Assembly (NCBI GenBank): GCA_913020115.1
Contig: CAJWBQ010000002.1
Span: 1 to 64,000 of the forward strand
From: an uncultured Cellvibrionales bacterium
GTDB lineage: Bacteria > Pseudomonadota > Gammaproteobacteria > Pseudomonadales > Cellvibrionaceae
Direction of reading: 5' to 3'
Length of the DNA: 64,000 bases
The translations under genes were made by a program, and so were the position numbers. A model generated the notes under the pieces. That model was not told the origin of the DNA. It was given only the letters and a program-made list of their open reading frames with translations, and ran no database searches. Positions 7,880 through 16,368 of this stretch are shown piece by piece. The first letter of the stretch is position 1; every line of letters begins with the position of its first letter.

Positions 7880-10369
7880 TTAGAAATTGTAAGAAAAGTT
7901 CACGCCAAGAGTTCTAGGGTTGGTGATGTATTCTTTCTGATTGTTGCCGTAGTAATTTTCGAACACACCGGTATCCGTTCCCGTATAAGCTGCGGGGTAG
8001 CTTCCCGTTACACCTTCTTCATCCGTTAGGTTCTTCGCATACAGGCTTAACACCCAGGTTTCTGAGGTCAATGCCACGCTGGCGTTTAACAGCGCAAAAC
8101 CATCAAACTCCTGCTGCAGGTAATTGTCCTGAATCGAGTTCACAGAGTCAGATTGATAATAAGCCCCGACATTTGCATCCAAAATCAAGCCGCTATTCAA
8201 GGTGTTTGAGTAATTGGCAGAAAGAGAAAATACGTGTTCTGAGGTGCCGGGTAGACGCTGCCCAGATTCTGCAATCACGCTATTATTTTGAGGCTGAATT
8301 AAATCCTCCGTCAATTCGCCTTTAGCGAAAGCATAACCCAAGTTAACACTTACATTCTCAGACAGCCCAATAGCGGCTTCAAGTTCAATACCGCTGGTCT
8401 CAGCCGCACCACCGTTTTGCGCCATAAAGAATCCCCACCATGCGGTGCCGGTATTCAACTGTGGATCTTGCCAGTCGACGTAATACACATCGGCGGAGTA
8501 ACGAACATTGCCGGTCTCCCCCTTAATACCTAACTCGTAGTTAGTTACAGTATCTTTACCATACAGCTCAACAGTGGATGGGTTTAGCTCTGTAAACGGA
8601 CCGCTGGTAGGAATGGCATTGGAACCGCCGCGACGAAAACCTTCGGAGTACGTGGCATAAACCATGGCGCCACTTTCTAGATCCCAAGAAGCATTCAGTT
8701 TGAAGAGTACATCATCTTCTTTCTGGGTTGGGAAATCCAGAAACGGAATATCACTAGGCTGCAAGTAAGCAAACCATGTAGATGTTTGGTTGCTCAACTC
8801 GTTGTCAAACCAACGCAAGCCAGCAGTCACACGGAAGACGTCACTGAAGTGATAAGTCATTTCGCCATAGACACCCAAATCGGTAAAACCTTCTTTACGA
8901 ATGTAACTAAAGTCCATGTCATTGACGGCAGGCACACCCGCCCACCAACTACCGGAGGCAGCGCAAGCCGCTCCCACATTCACGCAGGCATCGCCATACT
9001 CACCCAGACCGCGCAAGTGACTGAAGTTAGTGGTAGTGCGATCTTGATCCATGTAGTAAACACCTGCTACCCAGTCAATCTTGTCATCACCATCGGTGTT
9101 TGAAACCAAGCGAAATTCTTGCACCAAGGCTTCATCTTCATAACCAGATTCAACATGTGCGCCGGGACGAGGCATGCCGGTATACAAAATATCAAACCAG
9201 TTTACAAAGCCAACGCCATTGTTGCGATCGGTTGTCCACAAACTGGTATTGTCACGCCAGCCGGTGCCGGTATGATCGTAAATTGAAGTATTAGACGTTA
9301 GAGTTGCGAAGCCCAAATTTGCTTCGATCTCCAGAGTTGCCATCTCAACTTCACGCTCAGAAGGTTCAAGAAAAGTCGAGCCATTATCTTTATCGCCGTA
9401 TGGCTGACCAAAATAGTCATTACCCGTAGTCACTGCGCGACGATGACCCACCTCATCCTCCTGAACTTGGTATGTTAAGGTTAGCGCCAAATCATCGGTG
9501 GGTTCAAAGCGCAAAGCCGCTCGGGCATACCAGATATCAACATCATCAGCGTCTTTTTTCGACTGGTAACAAGAACCATTATTGACCAACTCTGAGTCGC
9601 TGAGTGAAGCGTCATCCACATTCAAACAAGAGCCGTCATCGGCTTCTACCACCGGCACTCCGCCATCATCCAACTGATAGAGATTCGGAAGGTCAATTAC
9701 ACCATCGTTGTCGATTGTGCCACCCGATACCCGCAGTGCCAAAGTATCGCTCAAAGGTAAATTCAACATCACGTCTGTATTTATATTGCTGCCGCCTGAA
9801 CCATTTGTCTGGCCATAGCCGACACCCACTTTACCTTCAAAGCCTTCGGTATTGGGCTTATTCATAATGTAACGAACGGTGCCACCAAGGGCTCCAGAAC
9901 CGTACAATGTACCTTGAGGACCACGCAAAATTTCAACGCGATTTATATCCTTCAAAATGAAATTAGCAAAAATTGGCGTACTATCAACATAAGTAGAAAC
10001 GGTTGGCACCGTTGACTGACCAACGTCACCACTGATACCACTTTCCACGTTAACACCGCGCATTACCATGCTATTGGTATTGCCCGCATTACGATGCCCA
10101 CGATCAACCAAGGACACACCAGCCACCGTGCGCATCAACTCAGCAGAATCGACAATATTTTTCGCGGAAAGATCATCACCGCTTACAGAGGAAATATTAA
10201 AAGGAATGTCCTGCATGCTTTGCTCACGAAACTGAGCCGTGACTACAACTTCTTCCAAAAAGGTCTCCTCAGCCACAACCATCTGAGCGGAACTCAGTAT
10301 TGATGCCGACGCAATCGCGCTAAAAATCGCAGTACGCTTGAAGCTGCTTGTATGCTGTTTAGTTCTCAT
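7880..10369 (-). CDS. TonB-dependent outer membrane receptor
   Basis: This outer-membrane barrel of 829 residues imports a scarce or large substrate using energy passed by TonB. A signal peptide covers about residues 1-33. It is followed by a TonB-box-like EEVVVTAQ and a plug domain with the typical VEILRGPQGTLYGSGALGGT segment. The barrel ends in TLGVNFSYNF with terminal phenylalanine, as outer-membrane assembly requires. The type resembles the CirA/Fiu-like or fatty-acid and aromatic-compound receptors of marine and sphingomonad bacteria; the substrate is not readable. I chose the ATG at 10369, thirteen codons inside the open frame, because GAGGG precedes it at good spacing. An operator-like direct repeat with an embedded TTGACA lies about 112-145 bases upstream, shared with the nitrilase gene, which suggests joint control by the adjacent MocR regulator. 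Confidence 0.93.
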   Translation of the reverse strand: MRTKQHTSSFKRTAIFSAIASASILSSAQMVVAEETFLEEVVVTAQFREQSMQDIPFNISSVSGDDLSAKNIVDSAELMRTVAGVSLVDRGHRNAGNTNSMVMRGVNVESGISGDVGQSTVPTVSTYVDSTPIFANFILKDINRVEILRGPQGTLYGSGALGGTVRYIMNKPNTEGFEGKVGVGYGQTNGSGGSNINTDVMLNLPLSDTLALRVSGGTIDNDGVIDLPNLYQLDDGGVPVVEADDGSCLNVDDASLSDSELVNNGSCYQSKKDADDVDIWYARAALRFEPTDDLALTLTYQVQEDEVGHRRAVTTGNDYFGQPYGDKDNGSTFLEPSEREVEMATLEIEANLGFATLTSNTSIYDHTGTGWRDNTSLWTTDRNNGVGFVNWFDILYTGMPRPGAHVESGYEDEALVQEFRLVSNTDGDDKIDWVAGVYYMDQDRTTTNFSHLRGLGEYGDACVNVGAACAASGSWWAGVPAVNDMDFSYIRKEGFTDLGVYGEMTYHFSDVFRVTAGLRWFDNELSNQTSTWFAYLQPSDIPFLDFPTQKEDDVLFKLNASWDLESGAMVYATYSEGFRRGGSNAIPTSGPFTELNPSTVELYGKDTVTNYELGIKGETGNVRYSADVYYVDWQDPQLNTGTAWWGFFMAQNGGAAETSGIELEAAIGLSENVSVNLGYAFAKGELTEDLIQPQNNSVIAESGQRLPGTSEHVFSLSANYSNTLNSGLILDANVGAYYQSDSVNSIQDNYLQQEFDGFALLNASVALTSETWVLSLYAKNLTDEEGVTGSYPAAYTGTDTGVFENYYGNNQKEYITNPRTLGVNFSYNF

Positions 10370-10482
10370 GATTTTGCCCTCGTTTTTCAATATTATATAA
10401 TTATTCACTTATTGAGCTCCTGACCCTCGAACAGTCCACCGTAATGCTTGCAATCAATACTACGGAAAGAAAATAAACATCG

Positions 10483-10514
10483 TAGAGCCAGTTTTAAAAT
10501 GTCAATGAGTCCAA
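10483..10514 (-). promoter_or_regulatory. Candidate MocR operator, copy A (upstream of the TonB receptor)
   Basis: On the minus strand two half-sites, TTGGACTCA (10514-10506) and CTGGCTCTA (10491-10483), lie as a direct repeat with a 23-base offset. A perfect -35-like TTGACA (10505-10500) sits between them. A near copy with the same offset lies upstream of the nitrilase gene. MocR regulators such as TauR are known to bind direct repeats of a CTGGACYTAA-like sequence, which these half-sites resemble. Binding by the local MocR protein is inference. Confidence 0.6.
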
Positions 10515-10533
10515 TTTTCTCGTCTTGGCGATT

Positions 10534-11397
10534 TCAATAATCTTCCAATGCCGAATTTGGAACACCTAACTCGCCCATTGCACGCATAGCGTCTGAATTT
10601 TCATGACCATCGATATAAGGTGGAAATTTCACTTTACTGTCGCGGAAACTTTTTAAAGGTTGCCCTAAACCTAGCACCCCTCGCTCACGAGAACGTCTTA
10701 CCAGATTCAAATCAATTTCAATGGGAATTAGTTCGTGATTTTCTCCCGCTTGATAAATCACTTCGCCAGCCGGCCCCACAACCACCGAACGACCGTTGCC
10801 GAGACGCCCCGCCACGTTAATGTCAAAGAAGTAACATTGATTGGTCACAGCATTACTGCGGGCTATGGAAATTTCGACATCGCGATCAATGGTACCTGTC
10901 ATGGTGGGGTGCAATATTACTTCAGCACCCATCCATGCTAGGGTTCGCGTAGTTTCTGGCACCCACATATCGTAACAAATAGACACACCAAAGCGACCTA
11001 CGCTTGGCACGTCAAATACGCAAAATTCTGTACCGGCCTCGACGCCTTTTTCATAGGGTAAAAAGGGAAACATCTTCCGGCAACGGGTAACTACTTCGCC
11101 CTGAGGGTTGATCACTGGAGTGGTATTATAGATTTTTCCGTCGAGATTTTCTGACAGCGATCCCGGCACCAACCAAACGCCCAGATCTTTAGCAATCGCA
11201 CAGTAGGTATTTTCCGCCTCACCGGGCATTGTTTGCGCGCAGGCAAGTTTTGCACCATAGGTGGCAAGCTCTCCGAGCAGAAACATATCTATCCATGGGA
11301 AACGCATTTTCGCCGATTCAATTTCTGTTCGAATCCGCTGAAGATTGTCTCCGGCATTCAATTCAAGCTGTAAGCCGGCAATGGCAAAATGGCTCAT
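10534..11397 (-). CDS. Carbon-nitrogen hydrolase (nitrilase superfamily)
   Basis: This 287-residue cytoplasmic hydrolase has the Glu-Lys-Cys triad of the nitrilase superfamily: Glu43 (LLGELATYG), Lys108 (CRKMFPF) and Cys141 (SICYDMW). Members cleave amide, carbamoyl or nitrile bonds. The motifs look more like an amidase branch than a true nitrilase, but the substrate cannot be fixed. It sits between the TonB-dependent receptor and the MocR regulator on the same strand. An operator-like repeat precedes both it and the receptor, so it probably acts on a compound that the receptor imports. No signal peptide is present. The start ATG is the first in frame after the 321-base regulatory gap. Confidence 0.88.
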   Translation of the reverse strand: MSHFAIAGLQLELNAGDNLQRIRTEIESAKMRFPWIDMFLLGELATYGAKLACAQTMPGEAENTYCAIAKDLGVWLVPGSLSENLDGKIYNTTPVINPQGEVVTRCRKMFPFLPYEKGVEAGTEFCVFDVPSVGRFGVSICYDMWVPETTRTLAWMGAEVILHPTMTGTIDRDVEISIARSNAVTNQCYFFDINVAGRLGNGRSVVVGPAGEVIYQAGENHELIPIEIDLNLVRRSRERGVLGLGQPLKSFRDSKVKFPPYIDGHENSDAMRAMGELGVPNSALEDY

Positions 11398-11718
11398 GAG
11401 TAAGGCTCCATTCTCTACTACGTGATGCGTTCGCTGATTGCGGCATCTTATTTATTATCTAACATCAGTGTAAGAGGAGTTTAGAAAAGACGATAGAGCC
11501 AGACTTGAGATGGCAATGAGGCCAATTGGGCAGAATGGTGTTGATTTTTTATATCACCGACGTGGCAGCATTGGCGAACGCTGTGTCGCTGCGGGACTTG
11601 GAAACTTGTTTCTCGAGACTGGGGGCGATCAAAAAATTTGGCACCTTGGATTCATCAGGAATGTTTTGCTTAACGTAAAGCGCCTCTCCATCGACAAACA
11701 GCCAATAACAGAGGCTGT
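11398..11718. other. Regulatory gap between nitrilase and mocR-like genes
   Basis: This 321-base stretch separates the nitrilase start from the regulator stop codon, both on the minus strand. It contains operator copy B (11494-11525) about 97-128 bases upstream of the nitrilase start. No convincing gene is present: a 70-codon frame on the plus strand (11510-11722) lacks a ribosome binding site and overlaps the operator and the regulator's 3' end. No clear terminator for the regulator gene was seen. Confidence 0.6.
11494..11525 (-). promoter_or_regulatory. Candidate MocR operator, copy B (upstream of nitrilase gene)
   Basis: On the minus strand the half-sites TTGGCCTCA (11525-11517) and CTGGCTCTA (11502-11494) form a direct repeat with the same 23-base offset as copy A, and TTGCCA replaces TTGACA between them. 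Across the aligned stretch the two copies share most bases, although neither lies in coding sequence. This supports one regulator acting on both genes. Confidence 0.6.
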
Positions 11719-13536
11719 CTAATCACCGAGTTTTTGAATCACTGCACGGTTAAAGAACACTTTCTCGCGATTAAACCATTCCACGGTTTTCCCTTTAATC
11801 ACGGTGTACAGTTTTACTTCCTCACCATAGGCCCAGTTGTCCCACTGCCTCACCCAGCAATCGCCCTCCACCCACCAGCGCCCTGAGTCGGTTTCTTCGT
11901 TAGCGTAGCCTGCAGTGCCACTCAAACTGCCGTCAGCGTGAATCAACACGGACAATGGTTGACCATAAACGGTTTGATATAAAAGCTGCGTGTCCGAAAC
12001 CGCCTCCCTCAAGGCCTCCCCTTTTAACCACCGAGGGTCGGTATCATTCAGGCGCGCAATTTTCCCCCCGAGTAGATCCTGAATAACTTGGGCTAAAGTT
12101 TCGATGCCCTCGCGAATTTTCTCGACGCTGATACTGGTCACGCCGACGCGAAAGCAATTAGTGTGCTCACCTTGCTTCGCAAAATAATAATCCACCGGTT
12201 CAATTAGCACACCGCGCAAAGCGGCTTCTTTTGCCAGATATTTTACATCCAGGTCCTTCGGCCCTTGAACCCAATAGGCCGTACCTCCTTCATTGGGAAT
12301 AGTAACAACGAAATTGGGCATTAAATAATTCAGGGCATCTTGCAGCGCAAACCAACGCTTGCGAAACTCTCGATTGAGTTTGCCCATAATAGCGTCGTAA
12401 TGCCCCAGAGAGAGAAAAAATGCCGCGGCGCGTTGATTGTTGGCGGCGGGTGATTTCACCATCATCCGCCTTAAATTCCGCGCTTCTCGGATTAACTCCG
12501 CGGGCCCCACCATGAAACCAATGCGCAAACTGGACGAGAGAATTTTTGACAGGCTCGACACGTATACCACCCGCCCACTGCTATCTAGGCTTTTTAAGGC
12601 GGGGTGAGGATTGCCTTTAAAATTGCTTTCGCTGTCGGTGTCATCCTCGACAATAATTAGGTCTGAAACTTCTGCACTCTTGAGCAATTCCTGTCGCCGC
12701 GCTGTAGACATAGTCACTGCAGTGGGCATCTGATGGCTTGGTGTTACCAAGGCCAATTGGCAGTGGGCCAGTTCCTCATCCACTACCATACCTTCATCGT
12801 CAACCGCCTGATGTCGCAAACTGGCGCCCTGCCTTTCAAGCAACTGCCGGGTCTCAGGATTACCAGGCTCCTCGACTGCTACGGACACTGTAGAGTCCAC
12901 TAACAATTGAGTGAGGATATACAGGGCTTGCTGAGAACCTATAGTGACCAAAATTTCATCAGTTTTTGCATTGATACCCCGCCGAGGGAGTACCTTAGTG
13001 CGAATTTGCTCGATAAGGGATGGATCGTCAGCGTCACCGCTCTGACAGGCCCATTCGTTAATCTCCCGCACCCCCAAGGCGAGGCGAGTTGCCTCTCGCC
13101 ATTCCGCGGTGGGAAACAGGGATTGATCAAACTGCCCATCAATAAAAGGATAAGGGTATTGCTGCCAATTAGGCGGACATTCAAAATGCTCTTGCATTTG
13201 CAGGGGCACTTTAAAGCGACTGGACCACTGGGAGGCCTGAGGCGCGGCGCCGTCTCGCTTAAATACATGCTCAACGCGACCAGACAAAACTTCCTCGTTC
13301 ACATAAATGCCACTGCGCTCGCGACTCAGTAAATAACCCTCATCGATGAGTTGCTGATACGCGAGTACGACTGTGTTGCGGGCTACACTTAAATGATCGG
13401 CGAGTTTTCGAGAGGATGGTAGCCGTTGCCCGACAGGAAACAACCCTGACATTATCACCGCCACCAATTTCTGGCGAATTTGGCTCTGTAAATTCAACTC
13501 ACTGTCGTCATCGAGAATAATGAGCGTTTCGAGCAT
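11719..13536 (-). CDS. MocR-type GntR regulator (PLP-binding) with extra C-terminal domain
   Basis: This 605-residue transcription regulator has an N-terminal GntR winged helix (about residues 10-80, with PSSRKLADHLSVARNTVV) joined to an aminotransferase fold I domain (about 120-490). The PLP-binding lysine is Lys331 in SSLSKILSSSLRIGF, and IIVEDD supplies the ring-binding aspartate. MocR proteins sense PLP adducts of amino compounds and often act near amine, taurine or GABA genes. Usual members have about 450-500 residues; here about 105 more follow (about 500-605), with VSDTQLLYQTVYGQPLS, GRWWVEGDCWVRQWDNWAYG and GKTVEWFNREKVFF. That tail looks like a small beta-rich, lipocalin-like domain of the DUF995 kind, which is inference. 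Neighbouring receptor and nitrilase genes carry paired operator candidates. The ribosome binding site is weak. Confidence 0.88.
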   Translation of the reverse strand: MLETLIILDDDSELNLQSQIRQKLVAVIMSGLFPVGQRLPSSRKLADHLSVARNTVVLAYQQLIDEGYLLSRERSGIYVNEEVLSGRVEHVFKRDGAAPQASQWSSRFKVPLQMQEHFECPPNWQQYPYPFIDGQFDQSLFPTAEWREATRLALGVREINEWACQSGDADDPSLIEQIRTKVLPRRGINAKTDEILVTIGSQQALYILTQLLVDSTVSVAVEEPGNPETRQLLERQGASLRHQAVDDEGMVVDEELAHCQLALVTPSHQMPTAVTMSTARRQELLKSAEVSDLIIVEDDTDSESNFKGNPHPALKSLDSSGRVVYVSSLSKILSSSLRIGFMVGPAELIREARNLRRMMVKSPAANNQRAAAFFLSLGHYDAIMGKLNREFRKRWFALQDALNYLMPNFVVTIPNEGGTAYWVQGPKDLDVKYLAKEAALRGVLIEPVDYYFAKQGEHTNCFRVGVTSISVEKIREGIETLAQVIQDLLGGKIARLNDTDPRWLKGEALREAVSDTQLLYQTVYGQPLSVLIHADGSLSGTAGYANEETDSGRWWVEGDCWVRQWDNWAYGEEVKLYTVIKGKTVEWFNREKVFFNRAVIQKLGD

Positions 13537-13596
13537 AAGAAATCGGTTCCAAGCTTGTGGCAGTACGGCTATTTGGCTCTCGGTATTATTATCTTA

Positions 13597-15486
13597 CTAT
13601 GTATGCCCAAATTTGGGGCACATCTTGCTAATTTTATTCAACTCAGCCTCTGCACCGGCAAAGTCGTGGACCTGGCTATCACTCACATTGTAATAAACGG
13701 CACCATTGGGAAACAACACAACGGCAATGCCGCCATAGCCAGATAGATAGCTCACCCATGAACCAGGGGGACAGACAGCTTGCGGCCGCTGCCCCATGTC
13801 GTAGCGCCATACGCCGTTAAGATATCGAGTTCCGGAGCTTGTAGCCGGCAGCCCTAGATCCTCCCCTTTGCCCAGCATGTCGTCCATGATGGCGCCGTCC
13901 AAGACTTGCTTTCCCTCAATCACTCCGCGTTGATTAATTAGCAGGCCCAACTTGATCATATCATCGGCATGCCAGTTCATACCATGGCTCCAAAATGGCT
14001 GAGTGGGCAACTCTTGTGTACGCACAGTAGTGTATGCCGCGGGGCTCAAGTGAAGAGGTTTATATACTTCGGTGACCAATTTCTTGAACAAGTCCCCTCG
14101 AGTGTAATTATCCATTGCCACTCCCGCTACATAGGTATCGGAAGAATGATAAGCAAAATGAGCACCTGGGACACTCCTGCGAGGGTAATATTCACATGCA
14201 TGTTCGATTTTCGCTGCATGACTGTATTTCAGGAAAAAATCTTCCAATACCGGAGCACTGTCTTCATCTCTTTCGCCAGCGCTTTGACGGTAATTACCCG
14301 TGGCCATGTCCAGCGCCTGCTCAACGTTCACCTCACTCCAGTTTGATGCCGGCATACTGCTTCCGCCTTGACACTCACTGACATAATCCGTCACCTTCAT
14401 ATAACGAGCGCTGTCACCATTTTGCTGCGTCAACAAAGCGTGCGCAAAGTTGGCGACCGCAGTTTTTGCTGTTGAGTAGGAAGGCAAACCCATAACTTCG
14501 CAGAAAGGGTAATCACCGTTGCGCGTGCGACAAGGCGCCGAGTAGTGGACCCCCTGGTAAAACACACCATGGGTTGTTTCCCCTGCAGCCTGCTCAATTG
14601 CGATATTGCTCACCACGACATTTGGATACAGCTTGTTCAATTCGGCAATCGGCTTGCTCGGCAGGCGGTTTAACACTTCAGACTTGTAATTCTCGACTAA
14701 GCTCTCCTCGCCTTCCACAGTACCTTGCACGTAGGTCGCGGCCACCAAACCCCAGAGTTCGTATTGGAAATAAACACAGGTTTCACCACCCACCTGCAAG
14801 GCGACATTACTCATACTTCCGTCATTTTTAAACAGAAAAGTGAGAATACCGTTATGGGTGCAGTTGGCCTGATTTTCTTGCAATGCGAAGGGTATTGCAG
14901 CTCGACTGTAGCCTTGATCACGACTTTCATTCCATACCCTTCCCGGCTCGAGTATGTAGTTCCAATCAGGGTGACCAGTGACATGTAAACCTCGCACCTT
15001 AGGAATAATGTGTGAACCAACTTGCACGAATTCGAAATCAAAACCGGGCAAGGTTTTCGGGTCTCCAAAGCTGCTGGCCTGAGGTTTACCTCGGCTTATT
15101 TCACGGAAGTTTAAGGGGGTATCGCGGCCATCATTGAGCACCAGCCGCCCCCTGAAAGTATTACTGGGTTCCGCCGCATGAGATTTATCGGCGTAGATTT
15201 CAGGCTCCCCGTGGCTGTAGGCGGAAAAATCTATTACCGGAAGTTCGCTGCCATTGAGTTCATCTAGACTTAGCGCAATGCGAGGCACATTTCCATCACC
15301 GGTGAATGTGTGTAATACGGCATTTGGCGCCGATGAAATGCCCGTGGCTACCGAGCTCATAAGAATGCATAGCACAGCGAATAATACCGGCTTTACATAT
15401 TGACGAGGAAGCACTGACACTTTGTCTGGCAGAGATGAAGTTGCTTGGCATACCACTAGCCCTTTATCGATATTATATATCCGCAT
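13597..15486 (-). CDS. Exported beta-lactamase-fold serine hydrolase
   Basis: This large serine hydrolase has a C-terminal domain of the class C beta-lactamase/DD-peptidase fold. The catalytic SxxK appears as STAK in GLPSYSTAKTAVANF, and a Y-H-S (in FAYHSSDTYV) stands at the YxN position. SHGMNWHADDMIKLGLLINQ and GYGGIAVVLFPNG are typical later segments. A hydrophobic export signal (VLFAVLCILMSSVATGIS) precedes an N-terminal region of about 250 residues that I do not recognise. That region has cysteines suggesting disulfides, consistent with a periplasmic or surface location. The frame is open to 15558; ATG at 15486 is preferred, but a start even closer to the signal is possible. Substrate could be an ester, amide or peptide. 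It is the upstream-most gene of the minus-strand block and lies 60 bases before the MocR gene, so the two could be co-transcribed. Confidence 0.8.
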   Translation of the reverse strand: MRIYNIDKGLVVCQATSSLPDKVSVLPRQYVKPVLFAVLCILMSSVATGISSAPNAVLHTFTGDGNVPRIALSLDELNGSELPVIDFSAYSHGEPEIYADKSHAAEPSNTFRGRLVLNDGRDTPLNFREISRGKPQASSFGDPKTLPGFDFEFVQVGSHIIPKVRGLHVTGHPDWNYILEPGRVWNESRDQGYSRAAIPFALQENQANCTHNGILTFLFKNDGSMSNVALQVGGETCVYFQYELWGLVAATYVQGTVEGEESLVENYKSEVLNRLPSKPIAELNKLYPNVVVSNIAIEQAAGETTHGVFYQGVHYSAPCRTRNGDYPFCEVMGLPSYSTAKTAVANFAHALLTQQNGDSARYMKVTDYVSECQGGSSMPASNWSEVNVEQALDMATGNYRQSAGERDEDSAPVLEDFFLKYSHAAKIEHACEYYPRRSVPGAHFAYHSSDTYVAGVAMDNYTRGDLFKKLVTEVYKPLHLSPAAYTTVRTQELPTQPFWSHGMNWHADDMIKLGLLINQRGVIEGKQVLDGAIMDDMLGKGEDLGLPATSSGTRYLNGVWRYDMGQRPQAVCPPGSWVSYLSGYGGIAVVLFPNGAVYYNVSDSQVHDFAGAEAELNKISKMCPKFGHT

Positions 15487-15957
15487 ACTGTTTTCTTTTT
15501 TATCCAAATCGAGAATAGAGCCACTGCTTAGAAATAATATTCGAAAGCGTCCGAACAAATATACCTAGCGAGTCATGTACCCACCTGAGCTTACAAATAG
15601 GATACGCCTGCCCTCAAATACAGGGCAAGATTAAAGGTTAATAACCTAAAAGAATATCAAATAGATTTTTTAATCGGCATAAACAAATAAATGAAAACTG
15701 AGCTTCCAGAAGAGGAATCAAGAAAACGGTTTTAGGGTCTAAATCACCAGCAGGCAAGCCAGCAAATTCAATCGACAATAGCACTCGTCGAAGCGCCATT
15801 CCACAACTTTCGGTCTTTATAATAAAAATACCCCGTGCAGATCAAATATTTCCCTTTCCGTCAAAATATCCCTTGAATTATTCGCCATACGGACCAATGA
15901 TTACTAACAGGAGGCGGACTATCGCCCCTGCTTTTTTCTTCCAAAGGAGTTACGCCT
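15487..15957. other. AT-rich intergenic region with leader elements
   Basis: About 470 bases without a gene separate the serine hydrolase from divergent hpf. A perfect 6-1-6 inverted repeat, AGGTTAATAACCT, lies at 15635-15647 and could be an operator for the hydrolase. A short stem GCCCT/AGGGC is at about 15610-15626. A perfect TATAAT on the plus strand at 15818-15823 may be the -10 of hpf, without a good -35, so an alternative sigma factor or activator may be involved. A terminator-like hairpin lies at 15908-15937. A 14-codon frame starting at 15690 has no ribosome binding site and was not called. Confidence 0.5.
15908..15937 (+). promoter_or_regulatory. Terminator-like hairpin in the hpf leader (candidate attenuator)
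   Basis: CAGG-A-GGCG pairs with CGCCCCTG, giving eight base pairs with one bulged A and the 6-base loop GACTAT. One base later six T residues follow (15932-15937). It lies just before the hpf ribosome binding site AAGGAG and 21 bases before the start codon. No gene on this strand ends upstream, so it would stop the hpf transcript itself unless anti-termination occurs. Confidence 0.5.
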
Positions 15958-16353
15958 ATGAAGCCAGCTGTTGATGTAATCTACCGAGATCTCGACGCTT
16001 CCAATGCCCTCAACTCAATTATTCACAAGAAGTTTGCCAAACTCTCTCGCTACTCAGACCAAATTACCCACAGCCGCGTAGTGCTGGATATTCCGCATAA
16101 ACACAAAGGCAAACATTTCCGAGCTTCAATTGAAATGTCAGTGAAAGGCACGCCTGTTACTATTACACACGACGACAGCTCCATTCACCTCGCAGTGCGT
16201 GATGCCTTCAGTAGCGCTGAGCGCAAACTGAAAAATCTCGCGGGAAAACGAGTCGCCAGTCGCCACAAAGGCAACCCTGAAAACGTGGGTTCAAGTTCAG
16301 ATAAGGGTCTAGACCTCGACGACGAATTTGATCAAGAGTCTATTGAGCACTAA
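15958..16353 (+). CDS. hpf: Ribosome hibernation-promoting factor (HPF/RaiA family)
   Basis: This 131-residue protein binds the 30S A and P sites in stationary phase, causing ribosome inactivation or dimerisation. The S30AE fold covers about residues 1-100, with VDVIYRDLDASNALNSIIHKK, SRVVLDIPHKHKGKHFRAS and the basic helix SAERKLKNLAGKRVASRH. A tail of about 30 residues, rich in Asp and Glu, follows, shorter than the dimerisation domain of long HPF. A strong AAGGAG precedes the ATG. In many relatives hpf sits behind rpoN with ptsN; here it stands alone after a long leader that includes an attenuator-like hairpin. It converges on a PilZ gene with a 15-base gap. It could equally be the RaiA/YfiA type; the family is clear. 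Confidence 0.9.
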   Translation: MKPAVDVIYRDLDASNALNSIIHKKFAKLSRYSDQITHSRVVLDIPHKHKGKHFRASIEMSVKGTPVTITHDDSSIHLAVRDAFSSAERKLKNLAGKRVASRHKGNPENVGSSSDKGLDLDDEFDQESIEH

Positions 16354-16368
16354 GCGACGCTATAGCAC

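Noticed and set aside
11510..11722. 70-codon plus-strand frame between nitrilase and MocR genes
   Set aside because: No ribosome binding site, overlaps the operator candidate and the 3' end of the regulator gene, and the translation shows no family-like features.
15516..15523. TAGAGCCA identical to the first half-site of the MocR operators, upstream of the serine hydrolase
   Set aside because: The second half-site is absent at the required 23-base offset, so it is most likely chance.
15690..15734. 14-codon frame MKTELPEEESRKRF in the hpf upstream region
   Set aside because: No ribosome binding site and too short to support.
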